From positions 7,497,566-7,521,061 of the forward strand of contig BFEA01000002.1 in assembly GCA_003427395.1 (NCBI GenBank): DNA of 23,496 nucleotides. Direction: 5' to 3'. Below the pieces are notes generated by a model that saw nothing but the letters and a program-made list of their open reading frames with translations, had not been told where the DNA came from and ran no database searches. Source of the stretch: Chara braunii (lineage: Eukaryota > Streptophyta > Charophyceae > Charales > Characeae). The position numbers were made by a program, and so were the translations under genes. This document shows positions 16,608 to 23,496 of this stretch, piece by piece (positions within the stretch are counted from its first letter, which is position 1; every line of letters begins with the position of its first letter).

Positions 16608-16617
16608 TATATAAATA
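16608..16617 (+). promoter_or_regulatory. Candidate TATA box
   Basis: TATATAAATA in a CTATATAAATAG context lies between the A/B array and the hairpin array. It is a good match to a plant TATA box and could be an LTR promoter. No transcript evidence, and the LTR borders are unknown. Confidence 0.3.
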
Positions 16618-16757
16618 GTTCGTGAATCTTCAAGTTTTTGAATCCTTATACCCATCTTACATAAGACATAGAGGTGATTTATTTGCTATGGAAACAATGT
16701 CCAACTTATGATATACACGAACATGTTGCACAACTACTCCTTTCTTCTTTTGTGCAG

Positions 16758-17348
16758 GCGAGTAGGCCATTCGCCATGGAAACAATGCCTAGTCGCCCTG
16801 AGCTGTTTAATATCCAAAGATTTAGTATTTCTCTGACTTTGTTAAAAAAAAAAGACAAATATAAGCAGATGACTGAACCATTCACAGTAGAAACAATATT
16901 CAGCTTGCCCAAACTATTTTCATTTGTACTCTGTATTTTCTATTTTCTCTTCTTAATGATATGACTTAACGCTGGACCATTCACAGTAGAAACAATGCCC
17001 AGCAGTCAGTTCACATGCAAATATACACAAAGTACTTTCTTTTATACTTAGTTTAACTTATGTGCGTGGTTTTCAGGCTAAATCATTCACCATGGAAACA
17101 ATGCTTAGCCTTAAACAAAAAATCCTCCCTCAGAATAAACAAGAATTTAAACCCCTTCAATCAGGCAAACCCTCAGAGTTAACTAGATTAAACAGGTCAT
17201 TCACAGTAGAAACAATGTCTGATCCTCCAGAAAACAACTAAATAAACATAGCAACCAGGCCATTCACAGTAGAAACAATGCCTGGTCCTTCAGAAAACAG
17301 CCAAATAAACATAGCCCTGAGTCATTCACAGTAGAAATAATGCTCAGG
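16758..17348 (+). repeat. Array of seven constant-loop, variable-stem hairpins
   Basis: A near-invariant 19-nt core CATTCACAGTAGAAACAAT (two copies read ACCATGG or GCCATGG in the middle) recurs seven times. Each is enclosed by its own complementary pair: GCGAGTAGGC/GCCTAGTCGC (16758-16796, one mismatch); CTGAA/TTCAG (16873-16903); GCTGG/CCAGC (16971-17003); AGGCTAA/TTAGCCT (17075-17111); CAGG/TCTG (17193-17221, one G-T); ACCAGGC/GCCTGGT (17254-17286); CCTGAG/CTCAGG (17316-17348). The core ends CATT...AATG can extend the stem, usually leaving a one-base bulge on the 5' side. Spacing is about 98-118 bp, then about 61 bp for the last two, which share a spacer containing AAATAAACATAGC. A stemless relic lies at 16684-16702. 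Stem changes that keep pairing point to selected structure; its role is unknown. Confidence 0.85.
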
Positions 17349-17904
17349 CTTTGGTTGACCCTTCCAAACACATGCAAACTGCCTTCCTCCCACTTTCCCC
17401 CAGTTCATCCTTAGTCTGCTTTCAGTCAAAATAAAGATGAAACTTAAGCTTCATTCTCACACATTCTTTCTATTTAGTCTGATTGGGTCCTGAAGGGAAA
17501 ACAATAATCATAGGGACAAACTCATGCATACATCAATCATACTGCAGGGAGATAGGCAAACATGGGTAATAGTGGGTTATACAGATGGAGTGGTTTACCT
17601 AATGGTTCCCTGCCTCCAGAACTCCTCTTGAGTTCCGGCAGAGCTCCCGCAATCGGTGGGTGGACTCCCCATAGAGTCTTGACGCGGACCTACGGGTTGC
17701 AATCCCGCCTGCCGCCTTCCTCTCGTAGCCAAGGACCAGACTGAGACTTAGAAGGGATAAAAAATAGAAGGTAGAGACTCTCAGATCCAAGAATGGTGCT
17801 CTCAGTCTCGCAAGAGAGAGCCTTGTAATCTTCACTCGCCTGAGGGCCCCGCAATGGCAGCCGAGCGACACAACAGCTTGGTCAGCGCCGAAGTCAAGCT
17901 TCTG
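17349..17904. other. Non-coding stretch with scattered hairpins
   Basis: GAACTC/GAGTTC near 17619-17636 and GCTCTC/GAGAGC near 17797-17820 are small hairpins. No gene is supported. The 90-residue minus frame 17599-17871 has no motif. Confidence 0.4.
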
Positions 17905-18225
17905 ACAACCTCACGGCCTACCTCCAACTAACTCCGCCTATAGGATAAACAGCGCCCCGACCGGCAAATAAGTTCGCAACCCCACAATTGTTTCTGACCG
18001 CTCCGTATACAGGTTGAGTAGCAACCAAAACTGCAGGCATGCGCACAGCCTCGCGGCTCGCTCCTAGTTATTCTGCCTCGATAGGCCTAACAGCATGCCG
18101 GTCACCACCCTAGTCTGCACCCTGCCGCTAACCTCGCCGCTACTTCGGTCGGTATAATGAGCAGCATTTCAGTCATCCGGCAAGTCTCCAACCTCGCGGC
18201 TATCCCTATTTTACTATTCTCCTGG
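17905..18225. repeat. Degenerate tandem repeat with CCTCGCGGCT core
   Basis: AACCTCACGGCCTACCTCC (about 17909), AGCCTCGCGGCTCGCTCC (about 18047), AACCTCGCCGCTACTTCGG (about 18130) and AACCTCGCGGCTATCCC (about 18190) are followed in the first two by AACTCCGCCTATAGG- or ATTCTGCCTCGATAGG-like sequence and AACAGC. The spacing is irregular (about 138, 83, 60 bp). Confidence 0.55.
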
Positions 18226-18964
18226 CCACGACCACTGACGCACAATCTACACCCTCAGCAACTGTGCGCAGCCACTGACCTCCGCAGTCTTGGTATAACG
18301 CAACCACGGGCAGGATCAGGCAAGTAATGGGCGCGCCCCCGTTGCTGTGACATTCAAACCAACGGAACTTCCCTGCTCTGTCGCCTGCCCAACTCGCGTC
18401 CAGGTTCATTCACCGACACCCTCTATTGCTGCTCTGTTACTCAACGGGAACACGGGCGAGCCCTCCGCTTAGTTATATGCTAAAATTGGGCGGGTGCTCC
18501 CGCCCGACCTGAGATCAATAGTCTGGGCTATTCCGGGTTCGCTCGCCGCTACCAAGGGAATCCTCGTCGGTCTCTCTTCCTCCCCTGCACATCTCCGCTC
18601 GGTGTGTCTAGTCGAAGCCCAGGCTAGTACTCGTAAGTTACAAGGATAACGATGAGAAGGAACACAATTGCAGATGGGGACATGGCTGCGGACTCGACGG
18701 GCATAACTGACGAGACCGTAAAGATCCGCAAGAAGAAGGACACCACCTTATTCGGGGCTGCCTCATCTGTGGCAAGGAAGGTTGCGAGCTCGGAAGGTCG
18801 TCGTTGCGATCGGGGGCTTGCCTTCCCAGCCTAGGAAGTGCATCTGGTCTTTATTCCAGGTAAATTCTCACAAATTAAAATATATAAAAAAAAACTACGT
18901 TCCCGGGGCACAGCCCCTACTCGCTATAGCGCGAGATACATCGCTCCTCTTCTAGTTCTATAAC
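18226..18964. other. Non-coding stretch with strong local hairpins
   Basis: GGGCGGG-TGCT-CCCGCCC (18488-18505) is a perfect 7-bp stem with a tetraloop. GGGGC-ACA-GCCCC lies near 18906-18918, followed by CTCGC/GCGAG. The 60-residue plus frame at 18652 (MRRNTIADGDMAADSTG) has a protein-like start but no recognised family. Confidence 0.45.
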
Positions 18965-19990
18965 CCTCACTTTCTCCCTCTTTCCGCTACGGATCGAGTA
19001 AGGTAAGCTCGCTCCCACCTCTTTGTCTCCTCCTTCCGCCATAGCTTGGCGCAAACCATTTTCTCTGTAGCTCCTTTTTTTCTAACCTTTGGCAATTTCC
19101 GGCTTCGAAATCGTGTTCGCCTTTCTCCAAAACCCCCACCTTTCTTCTTTCCTGACTCAATTTAGTCAAGAATAAGGTTAGTTCGAGCATTCTTCTCTGT
19201 TCTCACCTCCGAACGTACCTGGCGCGAAATCGCATCCAGGTTCCCTCTTTTCCACCCTGGCTGCCCGTTCTCCCCGCCTCCGCCCAGGCACGATTCTCCC
19301 TCCGCCATGCACGGTCACATCTCCCTTATTCCCTATCTACCCCGCTTTCGCCTTCTTTCCCATCACTTTCTTCGAATAAATCTGGCGTGATTTTCACGCC
19401 CGGTGCATTCGCTCCCTTCCCGTTATTTTTCTCCCCGACGCGCAGTTTCTATCCATCATGTCTCGTGGCCTAACTACTAACACAAAAAACTAAGCTCATA
19501 ATCTAACTCGCCTACCCTCAAAATGTTAGGATCGACCCCCCCTTTCGCCCGTTTCTGCTACGGAACGGGCGAGCAATCGTTATTCTTCCGTCACCTCCCC
19601 TCACCCGTAGCCATGTCTGCCCAGACCTCTCCCTATTGTTTTCCCTCTACACTAATCCTCCTACTACTCTGACACTCCTAATGGATTCGCCCCACGCCCG
19701 AACTAGAAGTTTCCATCTTCTTTCACTCTATTCCGTGGAGAATCGAGTGAAGTATCGATTCTTCTCTTCCTCCTATTCACTCCGCCATGGCTTCACGCAC
19801 CACCTTTCCTGTGCACCGCCCCACTAACCATCCCATCGCCCATTCTGACTGCACCATCCGCCTCGCAGCTCCACAAAACCCCAGTTTAGCTTTTTACTTC
19901 GCTCGATTTCATCAAGAATCGAGCGAGGTATCAAACTATTCCACTTCTCCCATAGCTCGTTCTCCGTACCCGTCACTACTCCTGCGCCCG
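18965..19990 (+). repeat. About 175-bp tandem array, units headed by a covarying hairpin
   Basis: Units can be followed at about 18970, 19152, 19545, 19722 and 19899 (the last three exactly 177 bp apart). A second hairpin position occurs at 19218-19240 and 19384-19400. Stems: TCGCCCGTT/AACGGGCGA (19545-19553, 19564-19572); TTCACTC/GAGTGAA (19722-19728, 19745-19751); TCGCTCGATT/AATCGAGCGA (19899-19908, 19917-19926); GGCGTGA/TCACGCC (19384-19400); CCTGG-c-GCGA/TCGC-at-CCAGG (19218-19240). The two oldest units (18970, 19152) pair only partly. After the hairpin, units share ATTCTTC, CACCTCC and CGCCATRGCTT-like blocks. Open frames here are short and unsupported. Confidence 0.75.
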
Positions 19991-20282
19991 ACAGCACACA
20001 GCGCCTCACTGCGTTAGTGCTCTCCGCTCTCCCTCTTCACCCGCTCCGGTCTACAGCCCCGGTACTTCCCTGTGCGCTATCGCACCGCCCGCTGCTCCCT
20101 AGCACTGCCGCCGCTGCTCCAGCTCGTCGCCCTTTTCCTCCTCGCTGAAGCCAACTGGGACTAGTGCCCCGCATGCATCCAACACCGGATCCCGCCCAGA
20201 TCCGGCCGCCTGTCTTTACCACCCCGTCGGCTTCGGCCCTGCCTCCCCCGCTCCGCTGTCAGGCCCTTCTCTGACTTAGGTG
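19991..20282. other. C-rich stretch without a gene
   Basis: GC-rich, pyrimidine-biased. It leads into the U6-like fragment. Nothing recognised. Confidence 0.4.
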
Positions 20283-20355
20283 TATCATCCTTGCGCAGGA
20301 CCGGTGCTAATCTTCTCTGCATCGTTCCAATTTTGACGGATGTCCCGAAGGACCC
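20283..20355 (-). pseudogene. U6 snRNA-like copy, antisense
   Basis: On the minus strand it follows U6 from the 5' GTCCTTCGGGACATCCG through AAAATTGGAACGATGCAGAG, AAGATTAGCAC and TGCGCAAGGATGATAC. It lacks the 3' third of U6 and the T-run terminator, and the normally fixed ACAGAGA box reads GCAGAGA, so it should be inactive. It is clearly closer to real U6 than the 633-708 copy. Confidence 0.8.
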
Positions 20356-20397
20356 GACTGGAGCAGCGCTCCCATGGCAACCTCGTAACCACCCCCG

Positions 20398-20432
20398 TGC
20401 AGTGCCACTTTAACAGATGCCCCGAAGACCCC
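20398..20432 (-). pseudogene. Second U6 5'-end fragment
   Basis: CACTTTAACAGATGCCCCGAAGACC repeats, in degraded form, the U6 5' part seen at 20329-20353, in the same orientation and about 70 bp away. It suggests a partial tandem duplication or serial template jumping. Confidence 0.45.
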
Positions 20433-20481
20433 GGCCGTGGTAACACCCCGCCGTAGAGCGCTGCCCGACCGCGCCTGCCGG

Positions 20482-20545
20482 CCTAAGGGAAACTTCGGAA
20501 TGAGCCAGCTACTAGGCGGTTCGATTAGTCTTTCGCCCCTATACT
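20482..20545 (-). pseudogene. 25S rRNA fragment, antisense
   Basis: The minus strand reads a well-known conserved large-subunit rRNA segment: GTATAGGGGCGAAAGACTAA, then TCGAACCGCCTAGTAGCTGG, then CCGAAGTTTCCCTTAGG. Only scattered substitutions are seen, including an altered GGTTCCCTC stretch. This is part of a decayed rRNA insertion, collinear with the pieces at 20841-20856 and 20910-20970. Confidence 0.85.
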
Positions 20546-20792
20546 TAGGCCCCTATGGGTGGACTGCATGGTAGTGCTACAGCCACCCCTGCCGTAAATA
20601 CCCCCGGCTTACCGCGCACACTCGGGCCGCCGTGCCCATCGCGCCTGCGGCCAATTCCCGATCATCCGAGTCCCATACGGCCAGCCCTTAATCAGGCGGC
20701 TCGTCACACAGACTGCCGCTTACGGCGTGCCCTGCTGCGTAGCCTATCGCGGGCCTTGGCGAGCTAGGCCCGACGCCCCTTCCCCGGTGGCC

Positions 20793-20840
20793 GCAAATAT
20801 TCAAATGAGAACTTTGAAACCCGAAACAGAGGAAAATTCC
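20793..20840 (+). pseudogene. 25S rRNA fragment, sense orientation
   Basis: GCAAATATTCAAATGAGAAC followed by TTTGAA-CCGAA and AGAGGAAAATTCC matches, on the plus strand, a conserved 25S segment that lies further 3' in the molecule. It is inverted relative to the rRNA pieces on both sides and falls in an extra stretch of roughly 165 bp that normal 25S lacks here. Confidence 0.75.
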
Positions 20841-20970
20841 GCAGGCATACTCACACCTGTAGAGGGTCCCTGCCACCCAGGTTTCTCCCGCCTCGTGGGC
20901 TAATCACCTACCGGCTCGCATGCACGTCGAACTCCTCGGACCGTACTTTGAAGTCAGCGGGATAGATGAA
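20841..20970 (-). pseudogene. 25S rRNA fragments, antisense
   Basis: The minus strand of 20841-20856 reads GTGTGAGTATGCCTGC (25S: GTGTGAGCATGCCTGT). The minus strand of 20910-20970 follows CTTCAAAGTACGGTCCGAGG, then AGTTCGACGTGCATGCGAGC and CGGT (25S: a CTTGAAACACGGACC-AAGGAGT segment). Both lie in correct 25S order relative to 20482-20545, so one antisense 25S insertion was later scrambled. Confidence 0.7.
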
Positions 20971-21639
20971 TTTCTGCCAACATCCCGAATACGTAGGGAT
21001 CCATCGGGCCTGTCAAAACAGGTGCGTGCTCATGGCCCCCGACTGCCGTTCCATCCATCTGCGTCTGTCAACGCAACAACTGGGCCAGGTCCGTCGGTCC
21101 CGGCATCGGCCTAAGGACCGATCACCAGCAAATTCAAAAATTAAAAATAAAGCGGAACACAAAAATTAAGTAAAACCAGGTCGTCGCCCCGCCAGGCTTT
21201 GGGTGTCGCGCACCCGTTTATCATGCAGAAGTCCCGCCGTTGTCGAAGCCGGCGTCGATAATGTTCTCCGCACGCGCGCTCGACTCGGTCGAATGTACCA
21301 ATCAAAAGAAAATATCCTTAATTCTTGCTTAATCAAAAATAAATAAATAATAATAATATCACCAAGCAAAAACGACCGAGGTCCGGGCCGGCTTTGCGAT
21401 CAACAACAGAAAAGAATCACGCGCGCCTTAAACCTGCGCGCCCACACACTCGCTATTATGGTCAACCATCCAGTCAACGTAAATCACAGACGCAGTCACG
21501 CCTAGCGCGGTATACTTAAACTTTAAACCAAAACTACTTTCTGTCACTCGCAAAAACCAGGGCGGATACCCTCGTAAGGGTATTCGCACCGACAACGTGT
21601 TGGTTCGTCCTCCTCCGTGGGTCAGGCCTAACACTCCCC
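20971..21639. other. Non-coding stretch upstream of the gag remnant
   Basis: AAATAAATAAATAATAATAA tract near 21335-21357 and a small hairpin TACCCTCGTAAGGGTA near 21567-21582. No LTR border or primer-binding site could be identified. Some of the left part (20971-21115) may be further decayed rRNA. Confidence 0.35.
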
Positions 21640-22090
21640 CTCCGCAGTGGTGAGTACTGTTGCCGCTCAAACCATACCGTCTGTTGCGGCACATCTATTG
21701 GCCCCCGCCGCCCCCGCTGCCCCTGCCTCTTCGACCACTGCCGCATGTGCTGTTGCCCAGATACCGATATCTGGCCAGACAGTTTCATCTACCCACCCCG
21801 GTGTTGCTTCCCAGCTTCATGCACAGGTCGCAGCACTACGCCCGGAGATCTCCCTCCTCCCGCTAGGGTACTCTCTCTGCCTCCTCTTCCTCTGACCCCG
21901 CGCACCCAACGAGTGGCTAGCCTATAGGCCACAATGGCGCAGCTCTAGGCGAAGATTCTCTCCCTGAGACAACCTCACCCTTCACAGGCTGCTCACCCTT
22001 CTTCTTCCTATACCGCCCTCCCACCTCTGTCTTGCCGGCTCGTTTCCCTCGACCGGTTCCCCCCCCTCTACCCTCCTACCTCGCTCACAG
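21640..22090 (+). pseudogene. Low-complexity gag N-terminal region, broken
   Basis: Pro/Ala/Ser/Thr-rich coding-like sequence in several plus frames (for example 21647-21895, rich in AAPAAPAS) with stops and frame changes. It leads directly into the gag domain. Disordered N-terminal segments are common in plant gag proteins. No initiation codon can be chosen with confidence. Confidence 0.45.
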
Positions 22091-22693
22091 TTGGTTGCGG
22101 TTGTTGCCTCCACGTCTGTTGGACCTTCCACCAGCGGCCCCGGCTCTCAGCCTGCCACCACTTCTACCTTTGCACCGGTCTCGACATTTGCCGCCGCAAT
22201 GCAAGCCCATCAACCCTTCTCCCCTCGTCGTCAGCACAACGGTCCCACCCTTGTGCGTCTGTCGGACATACCCGTCTTCGTTGGTACAATGCGTGTGTCG
22301 CACTGGTTGCAGGCTGCCACACGTGCACTGACACTGACTAACACTAATCAGGTGTTGTGGTGCTCCGCGCTTGCAACTAAATTGCGAGCCAGCGCGTTCT
22401 CCGCATGGGAGAACTATTATACCTATTGTACTCGCTCAGAGAAGGCTCCCACTCTTGCGGATTTCACCGCGTTCCTCCATGACCGCTACGACACTCTCCA
22501 CGATGCGACCGACGCCTTAGATCGGGTCACTCAGACGAAGTGGCAGGGGTCCTCCGCACCAGCCCATCTTGAGCGTCATATCAGAGTGTTTCAGGACGCT
22601 CACCTCATTTGCGATGAGGCAGTTCTACATGAGGTCCTTTCGATGAACAGGTTCGTAGTCAGTCTTCCGGCTGACTACCGCATCGAGCTCTGA
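22091..22693 (+). pseudogene. gag: LTR-retrotransposon gag (capsid) domain
   Basis: 200 codons: a Ser/Thr/Pro-rich lead (residues 1-55), then a capsid-like region with VFVGTMRVSHWLQAATRALT, the helix containing SAFSAWENYY, DFTAFLHDRYDTLHDATDAL, HLERHIRVFQDAHL and FVVSLPADYRIEL. This order of helices (W...F...L.dR...A...L....Q....Y...F..) is that of the Retrotrans_gag family of Ty3/gypsy-like elements, which forms the particle shell. The frame ends at TGA (22691-22693), but clearly related coding sequence (FASLEQAYEATQQYQKMW) continues in the same frame to a second stop near 22784-22786. The first TGA is therefore probably a mutation. No pol is inside the window. Confidence 0.85.
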
Positions 22694-23378
22694 CGACAGA
22701 GCTTCGCCTCCTTAGAGCAGGCCTACGAGGCTACTCAACAGTACCAAAAGATGTGGAGTCGCTTCTCCGTCCCATCTTCTTCGTGATCCACCACCGCCGC
22801 CACCCAGTCACGCGGCACCACACGCAGTCGATCCTCCTTCGCCGGTCGCTTTCACCGACCAACTCAACCTGGTGCGCCATTCTCTTGGCTCTTACAGTTC
22901 TTTAGAGTATGGTGAGGACGCCTCGGCCGAGCTTGACCCTACTCTTGGGGACGCCCCCGAGGACATCGAGCTCCAAGATGTCATCCAATATCATTCGGAT
23001 GATGACACTGTCCTGGTGGTTGAGCGCCTGCAGATGGCCATGTCAATCAGAGGTTGTGCACGCAGTCGGGTTGCGCAAGCTGGCACTCGCACGATCACGT
23101 TTCCTTAGATAGACCTCCCGCATGGTTTTGTTCCTCCTCGCGAAGCTCTATCTCCTGAGGAGCGCGCCGCCCTCGAGGCCCGTCGCGGCTGCCTTCGTTG
23201 CCGTCAGGATGGACACACCTCCTCACGATGTCCATACCATGCCACCCTTGATCGGCACTACGCAGACATTTCTCGTCAGTGCCGATTTTGTCCCCCCTCG
23301 GCCCCACCCGGCCAGCTCCACCCAGCTAGCCACGGTGCAGTGTACCGCAGAGATTTGAAACCATTTGAGCACGCGCGC
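22694..23378 (+). pseudogene. gag: Gag C-terminal part with CCHC zinc knuckle
   Basis: After the two in-frame stops the coding signal moves to another frame (22872-23108, acidic: DPTLGDAPEDIELQDVIQYH). It passes a TAG at 23106-23108 and continues as PREALSPEERAALEARRG to a canonical nucleocapsid knuckle, C-LR-C-RQDG-H-TSSR-C (23190-23231; C-x2-C-x4-H-x4-C). The knuckle binds RNA during packaging. At least three stops and one frame change separate it from the capsid domain, so no full gag can be made. The spacing and order still match a normal gag. Confidence 0.8.
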
Positions 23379-23438
23379 TTAAAGATCCCCCCCCCGACGC
23401 TCAAACGCGCTCAAAGCGCTTTAAGGCACGTGTGCTCA
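23366..23438. repeat. Imperfect 19-20-bp inverted repeat after the knuckle
   Basis: TGAGCACGCGCGCTTAAAG (23366-23384) pairs with CTTTAAGGCACGTGTGCTCA (23419-23438) with a few mismatches. The loop has a C9-type run and AACGCGCTCAAAGCG. The window ends soon after, so context is limited. Confidence 0.6.
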
Positions 23439-23496
23439 TCAAAAAAAGAGCGTGCGCGCGTCATGGGGTTGCACGAGGGCAGGGGACGTCATGGGG

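Noticed and set aside
16758-17348. CRISPR array
   Set aside because: Repeats are only 19 nt, spacing is irregular, stems vary and the setting is eukaryotic. A leader and cas genes are absent.
16758-17348. Integron-like attC sites
   Set aside because: Variable stems with conserved parts resemble attC superficially, but there are no cassette genes or integrase, no conserved R and L boxes were identified, and the host is a eukaryote.
20482-20970. A functional rRNA gene
   Set aside because: Only scattered conserved words remain, one piece is inverted, and much of the molecule is missing.

Overview
The window looks like gene-poor, repeat-rich nuclear DNA from a eukaryote, most likely of the green-plant lineage (a streptophyte, possibly a charophyte alga; the exact organism is inference). 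Signs are: no operons or ribosome-binding sites, many long microsatellites, spliceosomal donor sites, TTTAGGG-type interstitial telomere-like repeats, tRNA-derived SINEs with target-site duplications, a Tourist/PIF-Harbinger-type MITE, U6 snRNA and 25S rRNA pseudogene fragments, and a broken LTR-retrotransposon gag. Most long open frames come from simple or tandem repeats, not genes.

Layout. 1-1300: short repeats, a poly-T-ended retroposon-like segment, an antisense U6-like fragment and a nested direct/inverted repeat block. 1300-3800: low-complexity DNA with (GT)n(GA)n, (CT)n, (AT)n, (CAAAA)n and poly-C tracts. 3828-4512 (minus): the only good host-gene candidate, encoding a C-terminal C3HC4-like RING domain, but the frame breaks between N-terminal part and RING. 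4650-4990: compound tandem repeat carrying repeated minus-strand TATA-like boxes. 5324-6180: a 38-bp GC-rich minisatellite that leaves all six frames open. 6350-8120: a poly-T hairpin repeat, a complete MITE with TTA duplication, and a complete tRNA-derived SINE with a perfect 15-bp duplication. 8140-12200: two further SINE-like heads, a diverged inverted LTR-like pair next to a primer-binding-site-like sequence, an 88-bp tandem repeat, and a 101-bp duplication within a CACGTG-rich segment. 12376-13530: a polypyrimidine tract, a 75-bp tandem repeat and telomere-like sequence.

13.8-23.5 kb seems to be remains of LTR-retrotransposon sequence on the plus strand. It starts with a possible gag-like fragment, then a dense run of RNA-like stem-loops and three tandem arrays, then U6/25S debris, and ends in a gag with a CCHC knuckle that has stops and a frame change.

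The most unusual observation is at 16758-17348: seven copies of a near-constant 19-nt loop, each enclosed by a different but self-complementary stem. Two more arrays (15835-16400 and 18965-19990) also keep hairpins while their sequence drifts. Stem changes that preserve pairing suggest selected structure, perhaps in a long structured retroelement leader. That function is inference.
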